Shown: positions 51,800 to 61,418, numbered from the stretch's first letter. The stretch: DNA of 64,000 bases from G965222335 sp965222335 (GCA_965222335.1 OZ244944.1:1-64000); one strand, 5' to 3'. The notes: a model not told the origin generated them from the letters alone. A program made the numbers and translations.

Positions 51800-53836
51800 A
51801 TGAGCGACGCGGCGGTAAAGCGCGAGCTGGCGTCCCTGCGCCGGCAGCTGGAAGACTGGAACTACCAATACTACGTACTCGACGATCCCGGTGTTCCGGA
51901 TGCCGAGTACGACCGCAGTATGCGTCGCCTGGTCGAACTGGAAGCTGCCCACCCGGAGCTCCTGGTTCCCGACTCCCCGAGCCAGCGGGTTGGCGGCGAG
52001 CCACTGCCTGGCTTCACCGAGGTCAAACACGAACTTCCCATGCTGTCGCTGGAAAATGCCTTCGACGGCGAGGCGCTGCACGACTTCAATCGCAGGGTCC
52101 TGGAGCGTCTGAAGCTACCGGCGGATACCACGCTGGAGTTCGCGTGTGAGCCCAAGCTCGACGGGATTGCGGTGAGCCTGCTGTACCGCGACGGCGTCCT
52201 CGAGCGGGGCGCCACCCGGGGTGACGGCAGTACCGGCGAAGACATCACCCACAACGTACGCACCGTGCAATCGGTACCGCTGCGACTGCGCGGCTCGGGT
52301 TACCCGGCGGCGCTGGAGGTACGCGGCGAGATCTACATGCCCCGGGAGGGCTTCGCCGCCCTCAATGCGGCGGCCCGCGAGCGCGGTGAAAAGGGTTTTG
52401 TGAATCCGCGCAACGCCGCGGCCGGCAGCCTGCGCCAGCTCGATGCACGCCTCACGGCAAAGCGGCCGCTGCAGATGTGCTGTTACAGCGTCGGGGTGTT
52501 CAGCGGCGGAGAGCTGCCACCCCGGCATTCCGACATCCTCGACCTCCTGCATCAGTGGGGTCTGCGGATTAATCCCGAATCGCGCGTGGTGCAGGGGATC
52601 GAGGCCTGTGATGACTACTACCACGAACTGGCGGACCGCCGCGACAGCCTGCCCTATGACATCGACGGTATTGTCTACAAGGTCAACGAGCTCGAACTGC
52701 AGCGCCGCCTCGGGTTTGTTGCCCGCGCGCCGCGCTGGGCGATCGCGCGCAAGTTCCCGGCCCAGGAGGAGGTCACGCGCCTGCTGGCGGTAGAGTTCCA
52801 GGTCGGTCGCACCGGGGCGATCACGCCGGTGGCCCGCCTGGAGCCGGTTTTTGTCGGCGGTGTCACGGTGAGCAATGCCACCCTGCACAATGCGGACGAG
52901 ATCGAGCGCCTGGGCGTGGAGGTTGGCGATACGGTCATCGTGCGCCGGGCCGGGGACGTGATTCCACAGGTGGTCTCGGTGGTCAGGGAGCGCCGGGGCA
53001 GCGATACCCGCCCCGTGGTATTTCCCGACAGCTGCCCCGTCTGTGGCTCGGTGGTGGAGCGGGCGGATGACGAGGCGGTGTGGCGCTGTATGGGTGGCCT
53101 GGTCTGCGCCGCGCAGCAGAAGGCGGCGATTCGCCACTTCGTGTCCCGGCGGGCGATGGATGTAGACGGCCTGGGTGACAAACTGATTGAGCAGCTGGTG
53201 GACCGGGAGCTGGTGCACAACGTCGCGGACCTGTACCGGCTGGACCGGGCAACGCTGCTGACGCTGGAGCGAATGGGCGAAAAGTCAGCCGACAACCTGC
53301 TCGATGCCTTGCAGAAAAGCCGTGAGACGACCCTGGAGCGATTCGTGTACGCGCTGGGTATCCGTGAAGTAGGGGAGGCGACGGCGCGCAATCTCGCCCG
53401 GCATTTCGGCAGCTGGGAACGGCTGAGCAGCGCCGGTGAGGATGAGCTGCTGGCGGTCCCCGATGTCGGACCGGTTGTGGCTGATCACCTGCTGCAGTTC
53501 TTCGCCACCGAATCCACGATGGCGGTGGTGGCCCAGCTGCGGGAGCTGGGTGTGACCTGGCCCGATATCGAGGTGGAGCCCGCGGCGGCGCTGCCCCTGG
53601 CGGAGCAGACCTGGGTGGTCACCGGCACCCTGGAATCCCTGTCGCGCAGCGAGGCCAAGTCGCGACTCCAGGGCCTGGGGGCGCGCGTCGCTGGCAGTGT
53701 GTCCGCCCGCACACACCGGGTGGTGGCGGGCCCCGGGGCGGGCTCCAAGCTGGACAAGGCCCGCGAGCTGGGGATCGAGATTATCGACGAGGACACCTTC
53801 CTCGACCTGCTGCGCGAACACGGGGTCGAGACCTGA
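51800..53836 (+). CDS. ligA: NAD-dependent DNA ligase
   Basis: A 678-residue DNA ligase. The adenylation lysine is K119 in CEPKLDG; the OB-fold, four-cysteine zinc finger (CPVCGS...CMGGLVC), helix-hairpin-helix motifs and C-terminal BRCT domain (about 595-678) are all present. The start ATG gives the N-terminal domain (YYVLDDPGVPDAEYDR). It seals nicks in replication and repair. Confidence 0.96.
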   Translation: MSDAAVKRELASLRRQLEDWNYQYYVLDDPGVPDAEYDRSMRRLVELEAAHPELLVPDSPSQRVGGEPLPGFTEVKHELPMLSLENAFDGEALHDFNRRVLERLKLPADTTLEFACEPKLDGIAVSLLYRDGVLERGATRGDGSTGEDITHNVRTVQSVPLRLRGSGYPAALEVRGEIYMPREGFAALNAAARERGEKGFVNPRNAAAGSLRQLDARLTAKRPLQMCCYSVGVFSGGELPPRHSDILDLLHQWGLRINPESRVVQGIEACDDYYHELADRRDSLPYDIDGIVYKVNELELQRRLGFVARAPRWAIARKFPAQEEVTRLLAVEFQVGRTGAITPVARLEPVFVGGVTVSNATLHNADEIERLGVEVGDTVIVRRAGDVIPQVVSVVRERRGSDTRPVVFPDSCPVCGSVVERADDEAVWRCMGGLVCAAQQKAAIRHFVSRRAMDVDGLGDKLIEQLVDRELVHNVADLYRLDRATLLTLERMGEKSADNLLDALQKSRETTLERFVYALGIREVGEATARNLARHFGSWERLSSAGEDELLAVPDVGPVVADHLLQFFATESTMAVVAQLRELGVTWPDIEVEPAAALPLAEQTWVVTGTLESLSRSEAKSRLQGLGARVAGSVSARTHRVVAGPGAGSKLDKARELGIEIIDEDTFLDLLREHGVET

Positions 53837-53837
53837 T

Positions 53838-54443
53838 ATGTGGCGCGCCAGCATCGTGCTGTTGCTGTTACTCACCGGGGGCTGCGCCACCTCCACGCCG
53901 CGCAACGTCGACAACATCTGCGCGATATTCCGCGAGAAGGACGACTGGTACGAGGCCGCTGCCGAATCGCAGGCCGAGTGGGGCAGCCCGATCCCGGTGA
54001 TGATGGCGATCATGCACCAGGAGTCGCGCTTTGTCGCCCGGGCCAAGCCCCCGCGCAAGAAAATCTTCGGTTTCATTCCCGGGCCGCGCCCCTCCGACTC
54101 CTTCGGTTACAGCCAGGCCCTGGGTTCCACCTGGAAAAGTTACAAGCGCGATGCCGGTCGCTACTGGGCGGACCGGGACGACTTTGCAGACGCCATCGAC
54201 TTCATCGGCTGGTACAACAACCAGTCCCGCCGCCGCAGCGGCATCGCACTCAACGACGCCTACCATCTGTATCTGGCCTACCATGAAGGTCATGGCGGCT
54301 ATAACCGCGGCAGCTACCGCAGCAAGGGCTGGCTGCTGTCCGTGTCCCGCAAGGTGCAGGACCGTTCCGCACGCTATGCCGGTCAGCTGGCGGCCTGCGA
54401 GGACGAGTTGCAGGATGACGGCTGGTTCTTTGGCTGGTTCTGA
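53838..54443 (+). CDS. Lipoprotein lytic transglycosylase-like protein
   Basis: A 201-residue lipoprotein with lipobox LLTGGC (C16). The SLT-type fold contains MMAIMHQESRF with the presumed catalytic E62, followed by DSFGYSQALGSTWKSYK and AYHEGHGGYNRGSY. It probably cleaves peptidoglycan glycan strands at the outer membrane. It begins one base after the ligA stop and may be part of the same operon. Confidence 0.82.
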   Translation: MWRASIVLLLLLTGGCATSTPRNVDNICAIFREKDDWYEAAAESQAEWGSPIPVMMAIMHQESRFVARAKPPRKKIFGFIPGPRPSDSFGYSQALGSTWKSYKRDAGRYWADRDDFADAIDFIGWYNNQSRRRSGIALNDAYHLYLAYHEGHGGYNRGSYRSKGWLLSVSRKVQDRSARYAGQLAACEDELQDDGWFFGWF

Positions 54444-54525
54444 TTCCGGCGCGACCAGTTCAACATGGCGACCACTCACTACTGATCGGAGCTAAACACT
54501 GCAAATCGCTGCCTTTCCGGCGGCG

Positions 54526-54537
54526 TTCACAGGTGAA
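54526..54537. promoter_or_regulatory. Small palindrome upstream of the Kor operon
   Basis: TTCAC-AG-GTGAA, 46 bases before the GTG of the flavoprotein gene, is a possible regulator half-site pair. The interval 54444-54582 holds no gene. Confidence 0.25.
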
Positions 54538-54582
54538 AACGTTCGACGGCTATGTCAAACTTGGGCCAATAAAAACCAGTGC

Positions 54583-56397
54583 GTGGTGAGCCTGGCCACG
54601 CAGGAGAAGAACGCTCCCGTGAAGCCTACCGAAATCAGCAATCCCGAATATTTCCACAAGGTCGTGGACTGCCAGTACGCCTGTCCCGCGCACACGCCGG
54701 TGCCCGAATATATCCGGCTGATCGCCGCCCAGCGTTACACCGATGCCTACATGATCAACTGGGAATCCAACGTGTTTCCCGGCGTCCTCGGGCGGACCTG
54801 CGACCGTCCCTGTGAGCCCGCCTGCCGTCGCGGCCGCCTGGGGCGCGGGGAGGAGCCGGTCGCCATCTGCCGGCTGAAGCGGGTAGCCGCGGACAACAAG
54901 GACGACATCTCGGCGCGACTGCCGGAGATTCCCCGGCGCAAAAATGGCAAGCGTATCGCCTGTATCGGCGCGGGGCCTGCCTCCCTGACGGTGGCCCGTG
55001 ACCTCATGCCCCTGGGTTACAGCATTGATATCTACGACAACCAGTTTGCCGGCGGCGGCATGATGCGCAGCCAGATACCTGCCTTTCGCCTGCCGGTCGG
55101 GGTGCTGGACGAGGAGGTGAATTACATCCTCGATATGGGGGTCACCACGACCTTCGACACCGAGGTCACCAGCCTCAAGAGCATCCTTGAGCAGGACTAC
55201 GATGCGGTCTTTGTCGGCACCGGCGCCCCCCGGGGCAAAGGGCTCAACCTGCCGGGCCTGGAAGAGGCCGGTGAGGCTGTGCATATCGGCATCGACTGGC
55301 TGGCGAGCGTGGCCTTCGAGCATATCGAAAGCATCGGCAAGCGTGTGCTGGTGCTCGGCGGCGGTAACACCGCGATGGACTGCTGCCGCACATCGAGGCG
55401 CCTGGGGGGTGAGGACGTGCGCGTGGTGGTGCGCAGCCCCTTCGCCGACATGAAAGCTTCTCCCTGGGAGAAAGAGGACGCCATGCACGAGGGCATCCCG
55501 ATTTACGATAACCATACGCCGCGGGAATTCGTGGTTGAGGACGGCCAGCTCAAGGGCATGCTGTTTGAAAAGGTCGAGGCGCAGTACGACGAGAATGGCA
55601 AGCGCAGCCTGGTGCCCACCGGAGAAGACTGGGTGTTCATGGAGGCGGACGACGTACTGATGGCTATCGGTCAGGAGAACGCCTTCCCCTGGATCGAGCG
55701 CGACCTCGGCATCGAGTTCGACAAGTGGGACATGCCGGTGGTGGATGAGCGCACTTTCCAGTCGACCAACGAACGGGTGTTTTTCGGCGGTGACGCCGCT
55801 TTCGGCCCGGAGAACGTGATCACCGCGGTGGCCCACGGTCACCAGGCCGCGATCAGTATTGACCTGTTCTGTCGCGATCAGGCGACCGACGACCGTCCGC
55901 CCCCACGGACCAATCTGGTGAGCCAGAAAATGGGCGTGCACGAGTGGAGCTACGACAATGCAGTGGAGAACGATCCCCGGTATGTAGTGCCCCTGGCACC
56001 CCTGGATCGTGCCCTGGGGGATCGCAAGCTGGAAGTTGAACTGGGCTTCGACCCCGGCACCGGCTTCAAAGAGGCCGAACGCTGTCTCAATTGCGACGTG
56101 CAGACCGTGTTCACGGAGTCCGAGTGTATCGAGTGCGACGCCTGCGTGGATATCTGCCCCACGGACTGCATCAGCTTTACGGCCAACGGCGAAGAGGAGG
56201 ACCTGCGTGCTCGCCTCTCGGCCCCCGCGAGTAATCTCGCCCAGGACCTCTACGTTTCAGACTATTTGCCCACACAACGGGTGATGGTCAAGGACGAAAA
56301 CGTTTGCCTGCACTGCGGCCTGTGTGCCGAGCGCTGCCCGACCTCGGCCTGGGATATGCAGAAATTTCTCTACAACGTGACCAAGGCGGGGCAGTAA
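54583..56397 (+). CDS. GltD-like FAD/NAD(P) oxidoreductase with ferredoxin domain
   Basis: A 604-residue flavoprotein. An N-terminal cysteine cluster (C30, C34, C73, C77, C81) as in the glutamate synthase small subunit is followed by FAD site IGAGPAS (128-134), an NAD(P) site VLVLGGGNTAMD, and at the C-terminus two [4Fe-4S] ferredoxin motifs (CIECDACVDICP and CLHCGLCAERCP). It is encoded directly ahead of a 2-oxoacid:ferredoxin oxidoreductase, so it probably exchanges electrons between NAD(P)H and that enzyme's clusters. The start may be GTG 54583, GTG 54586 or GTG 54619. No glutamine amidotransferase large subunit is nearby, which argues against glutamate synthase. Confidence 0.85.
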   Translation: MVSLATQEKNAPVKPTEISNPEYFHKVVDCQYACPAHTPVPEYIRLIAAQRYTDAYMINWESNVFPGVLGRTCDRPCEPACRRGRLGRGEEPVAICRLKRVAADNKDDISARLPEIPRRKNGKRIACIGAGPASLTVARDLMPLGYSIDIYDNQFAGGGMMRSQIPAFRLPVGVLDEEVNYILDMGVTTTFDTEVTSLKSILEQDYDAVFVGTGAPRGKGLNLPGLEEAGEAVHIGIDWLASVAFEHIESIGKRVLVLGGGNTAMDCCRTSRRLGGEDVRVVVRSPFADMKASPWEKEDAMHEGIPIYDNHTPREFVVEDGQLKGMLFEKVEAQYDENGKRSLVPTGEDWVFMEADDVLMAIGQENAFPWIERDLGIEFDKWDMPVVDERTFQSTNERVFFGGDAAFGPENVITAVAHGHQAAISIDLFCRDQATDDRPPPRTNLVSQKMGVHEWSYDNAVENDPRYVVPLAPLDRALGDRKLEVELGFDPGTGFKEAERCLNCDVQTVFTESECIECDACVDICPTDCISFTANGEEEDLRARLSAPASNLAQDLYVSDYLPTQRVMVKDENVCLHCGLCAERCPTSAWDMQKFLYNVTKAGQ

Positions 56398-56400
56398 ATC

Positions 56401-58257
56401 ATGCAGTCACTGCAGGCAGTCAACGAGTTTGTCATCAAGTTCGCCAACGTCAACGGCACCGGTTCCGCCAGTGCCAACAACCTGTTCGCCAAGGCCGTGT
56501 TCCGCATGGGGCTGCCGGTCAGCCCGAAGAACATTTTCCCCTCCAACATCCAGGGGCTGCCCACCTGGTACGAGGTCCGGGTCAGCGAAAAGGGGCACCT
56601 CGGCCGGCGGGGCGGGGTGGATATCATGCTCTCCGTCAACCCCCAGAGCATGCCCCAGGATATTCGCGAGGTCGAACCCGGCGGTTACTTCATCTATGAC
56701 AATACCAAGCCGCTGGACCTGCGCCTGCTGCGCAATGACGTCAATATCATCGGCATCCCGCTGACCCGTATCTGTAATGAGCAGTACAAGGATCCGCGTC
56801 AGCGGCAGCTGTTCAAGAACGTGATCTACGTGGGCGCACTGGCGGCGTTGCTGGACATGGACTTTGGCGTGCTCACCGAGCTGGTGGCGGACCAGTTCAA
56901 GGGCAAGGAAAAACTGGTGCTGCCAAACATTCACGCCCTCGAGCTGGGGCACCAGTACGCCAAGTCCAACCTGGAGTGCCCCATTGGTATCCGCCTGCGC
57001 AAGAGCGACCGGACGGGTGACAAAATCCTGCTCGACGGTAATACCGCCCTCGGCCTGGGTGCGATCTACGGCGGTGCGACTGTCGCCGCCTGGTATCCGA
57101 TCACGCCCTCGACCTCGGTGGTGGACGCCTTCGAGCGCTACGCCAAGCGCCTGCGCATCGATCCGGGTACCGGACGGCGCAACTACGCGATCCTGCAGGC
57201 GGAGGACGAACTCGCCGCGATCGGCATGGTGATCGGCGCGAGTTGGAACGGCGCCAGGGCTTTCACTGCCACCAGCGGCCCGGGCCTGTCGCTGATGGGT
57301 GAATTCCTGGGCCTGGCGTATTTCGCCGAGATCCCCACGGTCCTGTTTGACGTGCAGCGCGCCGGGCCCTCCACCGGCATGCCCACCCGCACCCAGCAAT
57401 CGGATGTATTGTCTGCAGCCTATGCCTCACACGGGGATACCAAGCAGGTGCTGCTGTTCCCCGCCACGCCCAGGGAGTGTTTTGACTTCGGTGCCCTGGC
57501 CTTCGACCTTGCGGAGCGCCTGCAGACCCCGATCATCCTGATGACCGACCTGGACCTCGGGATGAATGACAACATGTCAGAACCCCTGCAGTGGGATGAT
57601 GATCGTCGCTACGATCGCGGCAAGGTGCTCAGCGCCGAGGACCTCGAAAACATGGAGCGCTACGGCCGTTACCTGGACGTCGATGGCGATGGTATCTGTT
57701 ATCGCACGATCCCCGGTACCCACCCGGAGAAAGGTGCGTTCTTTACCCGCGGGACTTCCCGCGACGAGTACGCCGTGTATACCGAGCAGGGCGAGGAATA
57801 CGAGAAGAACATGCATCGCCTGATGCACAAGTGGGAAAGCATGAAGCAACATGTGCCCGCGCCCGAGGTCGTGCGCTGCGACACGCAAACGGACACCGCC
57901 ATTCTCTACTACGGCACCAGCGAGGAGTCGTCCCTTGAGGCCCTGGGCTACCTCGCCGGGGAGGGCATTCCGCTGAATGCGATGCGGATCCGCGCTTTCC
58001 CCTTCAATGATGACGTGGAGGCCTTCCTGCATGAACACGAGCGCGTATTCGTGATTGAGCAGAACCGGGACGCGCAGCTGCGCACCCTGCTGATGGCGGA
58101 GTTCGAACTGGGCCCCGACAAACTCAAGTCGGTGCTTTGCTTTGACGGCACCCCGATAAGCGCGCGCAATATCCGTAAACAGATCCTGATGCAAATGCCG
58201 GGCTACAACGTGACGCCACTGCGGCGCGAACGCGTCGTCGGCCAGGGGGGCGAGTAA
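56401..58257 (+). CDS. korA: 2-oxoacid:ferredoxin oxidoreductase, fused gamma-alpha subunit
   Basis: A 618-residue subunit. The N-terminal gamma domain (about 5-190) begins FANVNGTGSASANNLFAKAVFRMG, and the alpha (pyrimidine-binding) domain has YPITPSTSVVDAF and QRAGPSTGMPTRTQQSD. It catalyses CoA-dependent oxidative decarboxylation of a 2-oxoacid (2-oxoglutarate, pyruvate or a branched-chain acid), passing electrons to ferredoxin. The gene begins three bases after the flavoprotein stop. The substrate class is not resolved by sequence. Confidence 0.88.
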   Translation: MQSLQAVNEFVIKFANVNGTGSASANNLFAKAVFRMGLPVSPKNIFPSNIQGLPTWYEVRVSEKGHLGRRGGVDIMLSVNPQSMPQDIREVEPGGYFIYDNTKPLDLRLLRNDVNIIGIPLTRICNEQYKDPRQRQLFKNVIYVGALAALLDMDFGVLTELVADQFKGKEKLVLPNIHALELGHQYAKSNLECPIGIRLRKSDRTGDKILLDGNTALGLGAIYGGATVAAWYPITPSTSVVDAFERYAKRLRIDPGTGRRNYAILQAEDELAAIGMVIGASWNGARAFTATSGPGLSLMGEFLGLAYFAEIPTVLFDVQRAGPSTGMPTRTQQSDVLSAAYASHGDTKQVLLFPATPRECFDFGALAFDLAERLQTPIILMTDLDLGMNDNMSEPLQWDDDRRYDRGKVLSAEDLENMERYGRYLDVDGDGICYRTIPGTHPEKGAFFTRGTSRDEYAVYTEQGEEYEKNMHRLMHKWESMKQHVPAPEVVRCDTQTDTAILYYGTSEESSLEALGYLAGEGIPLNAMRIRAFPFNDDVEAFLHEHERVFVIEQNRDAQLRTLLMAEFELGPDKLKSVLCFDGTPISARNIRKQILMQMPGYNVTPLRRERVVGQGGE

Positions 58258-58258
58258 A

Positions 58259-59311
58259 ATGAGTTACCAGCAGCCAACATTCCGCCACCCCGACCTCCCG
58301 GTCAATGAGCTCGGTTATACCCGCGCTGACTACGAGGGCGCCATTTCCACCCTGTGCGCGGGTTGCGGGCACGACTCCATATCCGGGGCCATCGTGCGAG
58401 CCTGTCACGAACTCTCCCTGGAGCCCCACAAGATCGCCAAGCTGTCCGGAATCGGCTGTTCCTCCAAGACGCCCACCTACTTCCTGGGCAAGTCCCATGG
58501 TTTCAACTCGGTGCACGGGCGGATGCCATCGGTGGTGACTGGCGCGGCCATGGGGAATCGTGACCTGCTGTACCTCGGTGTATCCGGGGACGGCGATACG
58601 GCTTCCATCGGCATGGGGCAGTTCGCCCACGCCATCCGGCGTAACCTGAACATGGTCTATATCGTCATGAACAATGGCTGTTACGGCCTGACCAAGGGCC
58701 AGGACTCGGCGACCGCCGACGAGGGTTCAGCCAGCAAGAAGGGTGATCCCAACCCCTTCGGCGCGATTGACCTGGCCGGCCTCGCCCTGCAGCTGGGCGC
58801 GAGTTTTGTCGCCCGCAGTTTCTCCGGTGACAAGGAGCAGCTGGTACCGCTGATCAAGGCTGCGGTGAGCCACCGGGGTTTCGCCCTGATCGATGTCGTG
58901 TCACCCTGCGTGACCTTTAACAACAATACCGCCTCCACCAAGAGTTACGAGTTTACGCGGGACCACATGCGCGCCACGGGCACGGTGGATTTTGTGCCCA
59001 TGCGCGAAGAAATCACCACCAGCTATGCCGCCGGCAAGAGCCAGGAGGTCACCATGCACGATGGCTCCGTGCTGCGCCTGCACAAACTGGCCGAGGATCT
59101 CGATCCCTTCGACCGCGCCTCGGCAATGATCGCCCTGGAGCGTTACCGCAGCGCCGGGGAAGTTCTCACCGGGCTGATTTTCATGAACAAGGATTCCCAC
59201 GATCTGCACGAGGTCCTGGAGACCAGCCGCCGTCCCCTGAATACCCTGGGGGAAGAGGATCTCTGCCCCGGCAATAAAGTGTTGCAAAACATCAATCAGA
59301 GTCTACGCTAG
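58259..59311 (+). CDS. korB: 2-oxoacid:ferredoxin oxidoreductase, beta subunit (TPP)
   Basis: A 350-residue thiamine pyrophosphate subunit. Cysteines for one [4Fe-4S] cluster are C33, C36 (CAGCGH), C67 and one in VVSPCVTF. The TPP motif is GDGDT (110-114) with the N in MNNGCYGLTKGQ. It completes the enzyme with the fused gamma-alpha subunit. It begins one base after the korA stop. Such enzymes are often oxygen-sensitive, so their presence beside aerobic machinery suggests a tolerant form. Confidence 0.88.
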   Translation: MSYQQPTFRHPDLPVNELGYTRADYEGAISTLCAGCGHDSISGAIVRACHELSLEPHKIAKLSGIGCSSKTPTYFLGKSHGFNSVHGRMPSVVTGAAMGNRDLLYLGVSGDGDTASIGMGQFAHAIRRNLNMVYIVMNNGCYGLTKGQDSATADEGSASKKGDPNPFGAIDLAGLALQLGASFVARSFSGDKEQLVPLIKAAVSHRGFALIDVVSPCVTFNNNTASTKSYEFTRDHMRATGTVDFVPMREEITTSYAAGKSQEVTMHDGSVLRLHKLAEDLDPFDRASAMIALERYRSAGEVLTGLIFMNKDSHDLHEVLETSRRPLNTLGEEDLCPGNKVLQNINQSLR

Positions 59312-59312
59312 A

Positions 59313-59324
59313 CCGCAATTGCGG
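59313..59324. repeat. Perfect 12-bp palindrome upstream of the phoB Pho box
   Basis: CCGCAATTGCGG is fully self-complementary and lies between the korB stop and the Pho box. The GCAATTG core is directly repeated 9 bases on. There is no T-tract, so this is not a typical terminator. Confidence 0.45.
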
Positions 59325-59327
59325 CAA

Positions 59328-59345
59328 TTGTCATTAGTTTGTCAT
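59328..59345 (+). promoter_or_regulatory. Pho box in front of phoB
   Basis: TTGTCAT (59328-59334) and TTGTCAT (59339-59345) are direct repeats with an 11-base period, as in the PhoB binding site. A -10-like TAATAG follows at 59358-59363, 12 bases later, replacing a -35. This implies PhoB autoregulation. Confidence 0.7.
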
Positions 59346-59400
59346 ATTTTCATCATCTAATAGTGGCGACGACGCAGACTATTAGCAGGAAGTATGACCG

Positions 59401-60111
59401 ATGAATGAACGCAAGGTCCTGATCGTGGATGACGAATTCGCCATTCGCGACATGTTGCGAATGGCGCTGGAGATCGCCGAATTCCAGTGCATCGAGGCAG
59501 AGACCATCCAGGAGGCCTTTACGCTGGTGGTGGACGAACGGCCCGACATCGTACTGCTGGACTGGATGCTGCCCGGGGGCAGCGGTCTCGAACTGCTGCG
59601 GCGCCTCAAGCGCCAGGACACCACGCGGGATATCCCGGTCATCATGCTCACCGCCAAGACCGCCGAGGACAACGTGATCCAGGGCCTTGACGTGGGCGCG
59701 GACGACTATATTACCAAGCCCTTCGCCCCCCGCGAATTGATCGCCCGGATCAAGGCGCTGCTGCGGCGCGCGGCCGGCGGCGAGGCCATCGACCGCATCC
59801 AGGTTGCCGACCTGGTCCTGGACGGCGACAGCCGCCGCATATTTCTCGATGACGAGCCCCTCGACATGGGACCCACAGAGTTCAACCTGCTGCAGTTCTT
59901 CATGTCGCATCCGGAACGCGCCTACACCCGCAGCCAGTTGCTCGACCAGGTATGGGGGGCCAACGTGTATGTCGAGGAGCGCACCGTGGACGTGCATATC
60001 CGTCGCCTGCGCAAGGCGCTGCAAACGCCGCAGCTGGACTACAGCAACCTGATCCAGACCGTGCGCGGCACCGGCTATCGCTTCTCCGCCCGCGGAGTCC
60101 CCGGCCGGTGA
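59401..60111 (+). CDS. phoB: Phosphate response regulator PhoB
   Basis: A 236-residue OmpR-type response regulator. The receiver domain has D10-D11, phosphoacceptor D54, T84 and K106; the C-terminal winged helix DNA-binding domain (about 135-230) has RSQLLDQVWGANVYVEERTVDVHIRRLRKAL. It activates phosphate-starvation genes. Its stop overlaps the phoR GTG (GTGA). Confidence 0.95.
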   Translation: MNERKVLIVDDEFAIRDMLRMALEIAEFQCIEAETIQEAFTLVVDERPDIVLLDWMLPGGSGLELLRRLKRQDTTRDIPVIMLTAKTAEDNVIQGLDVGADDYITKPFAPRELIARIKALLRRAAGGEAIDRIQVADLVLDGDSRRIFLDDEPLDMGPTEFNLLQFFMSHPERAYTRSQLLDQVWGANVYVEERTVDVHIRRLRKALQTPQLDYSNLIQTVRGTGYRFSARGVPGR

Positions 60112-61418
60112 AACTGCTCGGCAGCTGGCTGTTCGAACTGCGCTGGCTGGCACTGTTGATCCCGCTTGCGGCCAGTGTCGGCTGGCTTGTCGGCTACCCC
60201 TTCCTGGCTGTCGCCCTGGTGGTGGCGCTGCAGAGCGCGGTCTGGCTGTTCCAGCTGTTGCGCCTGCGCCGCTGGCTGGAAGACCCGACCCAGATGCCGC
60301 CCGAGGCCGGCGGTATATGGGGGGATGTGTACGATCACCTGTATCGCGCCCAGCGGGTCAATCGCGAGCGTTTTGCCGAGCTGCAATCCTCGGTTGACTA
60401 CCTGCGCGAATCCTTTGCCGCGATGCGCGATGGCGTGGTGATGGTGGACAAGGGCGCGGCCATCGAGTGGAGCAACCACTCGGCGCAGCGCCTTTTGGGA
60501 CTGCAGTACCCCCGCGATCGCGGGCAGGCGCTGCTCAACCTGGTGCGAATCCCGGAATTTCATCGCTACTTCCTGGGCGGACAATACCAGGAGCCCCTGC
60601 AGATTCAGGCCCAGGGCGACGAGCCGCGTACGCTGCAGTTCGAGGTGACGCCCTTTGGCAATGGCAACCGGCTCGTGTTTGCGCGCGACGTGACCAAGGT
60701 CGCCCAGCTGGAGCAGATGCGTCGCGACTTTGTGGGCAACGTCTCCCACGAATTGCGTACCCCCCTGACCGTGATCAAGGGCTACCTGGAGACCATCCTC
60801 GCCAACGCGCACAAGCTCGACAGTCGCTTCCAGCGTCCGCTGGAGCAAATGGGTCAGCAGGCTCAGCGTATGGAGACCCTGCTGCGAGACCTGCTGTGGC
60901 TGTCCCGGATTGAAAGTGTGCGTCACACCAAGAAAGTGGAGCGGGTCAATGTTGCAGCGCTGCTGCAGGAACTGGAGGATGAGATGCACACCTCACACCC
61001 GGACCGCACCCTGAACGTTGAGCTGGAGACAGAAGTGGGTATTCCCGGCGACTACCGGGAGCTGCACAGCGCCATTTCCAACCTGGTACTCAACGCCCTC
61101 AAGTACAGCGAGCCCAGTACCCCGGTGACTATCCGCTGGCGCCAGGAGCGGGGCAGCGCGGTGCTCAGCGTGATTGACCAGGGCATTGGGGTGGCTGAAG
61201 CGCATATCCCGCGCCTGACGGAGCGCTTCTACCGCGTCGACGAGAGCCGCTCGTCACGCACCGGTGGTACCGGGCTGGGACTGGCCATCGTCAAGCACGT
61301 GGCGGCGGCACACCAGGCCGAACTGCGTATCGAAAGCCGGGTGGGGCAGGGAAGTACCTTTTCCCTGGTTTTCCCGCTGGCGCAGGTAGCGGAACCGGTG
61401 GCTGACGCAAGACTGTAA
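60108..61418 (+). CDS. phoR: Phosphate regulon sensor kinase PhoR
   Basis: A 436-residue histidine kinase. Two N-terminal hydrophobic segments (about 12-50), a PAS-like region (about 95-200), the H-box NVSHELRTPLT with H214, and a C-terminal ATPase domain (NLVLNALKYSEP, IDQGIGV, RSSRTGGTGLGL) are present. It phosphorylates PhoB when phosphate is low. The start is GTG (60108), overlapping the phoB stop. The stop codon lies inside the pstS Pho box. Confidence 0.93.
   Translation: MKLLGSWLFELRWLALLIPLAASVGWLVGYPFLAVALVVALQSAVWLFQLLRLRRWLEDPTQMPPEAGGIWGDVYDHLYRAQRVNRERFAELQSSVDYLRESFAAMRDGVVMVDKGAAIEWSNHSAQRLLGLQYPRDRGQALLNLVRIPEFHRYFLGGQYQEPLQIQAQGDEPRTLQFEVTPFGNGNRLVFARDVTKVAQLEQMRRDFVGNVSHELRTPLTVIKGYLETILANAHKLDSRFQRPLEQMGQQAQRMETLLRDLLWLSRIESVRHTKKVERVNVAALLQELEDEMHTSHPDRTLNVELETEVGIPGDYRELHSAISNLVLNALKYSEPSTPVTIRWRQERGSAVLSVIDQGIGVAEAHIPRLTERFYRVDESRSSRTGGTGLGLAIVKHVAAAHQAELRIESRVGQGSTFSLVFPLAQVAEPVADARL

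Noticed and set aside
54583..56397. Glutamate synthase small subunit (gltD)
   Set aside because: The C-terminal double ferredoxin motif and the coupled Kor genes, with no gltB nearby, make an electron-transfer partner of Kor more likely.
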